Shown here one piece after another: positions 63,596 to 64,000 of a stretch of DNA of 64,000 nt. The position numbers and the translations under genes were made by a program. Within the stretch, counting starts at the first letter, position 1. Each line of letters starts with the position of its first letter. The notes below the pieces were generated by a model, which worked only from the letters and a program-made list of their open reading frames with translations, did no database searches and was not told the origin of the DNA. The stretch lies in assembly GCA_014379625.1 (NCBI GenBank), contig JACMLJ010000010.1, forward strand, positions 62,001-126,000. Reading direction: 5' to 3'. Source of the stretch: Ferruginibacter sp. GTDB taxonomy: Bacteria > Bacteroidota > Bacteroidia > Chitinophagales > Chitinophagaceae.

Positions 63596-64000
63596 CTACA
63601 ATACGTTCAGCACCTGTTCCTTTGCTTTCTCCAGTTCATCCTTCATGGTTACTACACATTTTTGTATATCGGCATCATAAGCTTTGCTGCCTGTAGTGTT
63701 GATCTCCCTGCCAATTTCCTGTATGATAAAAGACAATTTCTTTCCTTTTGCATCATCCCCGTTATCAAGCAGCGATCTGAAATATTCGCAGTGTTGCTTT
63801 AACCGCACCTGTTCTTCATGAATGTCTATTTTCTCGATGTAGTAGATCAACTCCTGTTCCAAACGATTGCCATCATAATTTTCTTTGCCTACATGCTGCT
63901 CCAGTAATTGCACAATTTCTTCGCGTATCCTTTTCATGCGGTTAGGCTCCAGTTGTACGATCGATTCTTCCTGTGCATGAATATTGTTGATGCGCTTGAT
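63596..64000 (-). CDS. yicC: YicC-family protein (5' partial)
   Basis: The frame runs through the right window edge without a stop; upstream of the first internal Met it continues (codons reading INNIHAQEESIVQLEPNR), so only the C-terminal ~134 residues are here. They match the YicC/DUF1732 C-terminus: KRIREEIVQLLEQHVGKENYDGNRLEQELIYYIEKIDIHEEQVRLKQHCEYF, GKKLSFIIQEIGREINTTGSKAYD, and a final MKDELEKAKEQVLNVL. YicC is a widely conserved endoribonuclease-like protein; its detailed role in Bacteroidota is not settled. Confidence 0.92.
   Translation of the reverse strand: MKRINNIHAQEESIVQLEPNRMKRIREEIVQLLEQHVGKENYDGNRLEQELIYYIEKIDIHEEQVRLKQHCEYFRSLLDNGDDAKGKKLSFIIQEIGREINTTGSKAYDADIQKCVVTMKDELEKAKEQVLNVL

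Noticed and set aside
1..64000. tRNA, rRNA, CRISPR array, prophage or complete insertion sequence
   Set aside because: No cloverleaf-like or rRNA sequence, regular spacer-repeat array, phage structural gene or transposase was seen by eye; a tRNA search program was not run.

Overview
The window reads as chromosomal DNA of a Bacteroidota bacterium, most likely of the Chitinophagaceae or a close relative (taxonomy is inference). Supporting signs are a type IX secretion type B C-terminal domain (first gene), the gliding lipoprotein GldH, a bacteroidetal GGGP/PcrB-type prenyl-glyceryl-phosphate synthase, BatD, LytTR/LytS-type two-component systems, many lipoproteins, A-rich leaders with hardly any Shine-Dalgarno sequences, and several TAnnTTTG-like -7 boxes. 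I found no rRNA, tRNA, CRISPR array, complete insertion sequence or prophage.

Layout. 1-5.9 kb: end of a large secreted T9SS protein, a Wzx-like flippase, a tight arfB / MbnP-like / MauG-like (MbnH-like) unit on the minus strand, and divergent pcrB. 5.9-12.6 kb: a LytS/LytTR pair, a secreted unknown, a serine beta-lactamase-like hydrolase, a UshA-type 5'-nucleotidase and a frameshifted ORF6N gene. 13.0-16.3 kb: an Anbu proteasome-like peptidase, a transglutaminase-like protease and an M19-like dipeptidase, the most interesting functional group here. 16.5-23.7 kb: a Tat-type Gfo/Idh/MocA oxidoreductase, pheS, two lipoproteins (lipocalin-like and OmpA-like), a 3-hydroxyacyl-CoA dehydrogenase, an epimerase and a carboxypeptidase-regulatory-domain protein. 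23.8-33.5 kb: a 1.2-kresidue propeller/GAF/LytS sensor with its LytTR regulator, then secreted proteins and lipoproteins (GIN domain, vanadium haloperoxidase, DUF3455), a methyltransferase, and a 115-bp MITE with intact target duplications.

33.6-40.6 kb is a complete tetR-tolC-mfp-RND efflux operon on the minus strand. 40.7-49 kb holds a DUF502 membrane protein, a zinc phospholipase C/S1-P1-like protein, serC, a DUF1015 protein, a TPR protein and a long-chain acyl-CoA synthetase. 49.2-57.1 kb holds a 1.2-kresidue surface protein, dusB, then CPBP protease, cdsA and psd (phospholipid synthesis), and a 56-residue secreted peptide gene with its own strong terminator. 57.3-64 kb holds yjjG, an SDR, an orphan batD, an OmpR/HisKA pair, gldH and the end of yicC.

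Besides genes, the intergenic DNA carries a clear system of short repeats: inverted TTCACCATTGACC-type arms bounding blocks that contain GC-rich CCTGAAGG modules (45.3 and 48.7-49.2 kb), an 84-bp degenerate repeat in two copies (55.2 and 62.8 kb), and several perfect hairpins. Two of these hairpins lie inside coding sequence: one in the ORF6N gene and one, followed by a T-run exactly like an intrinsic terminator, in the 3-hydroxyacyl-CoA dehydrogenase gene.
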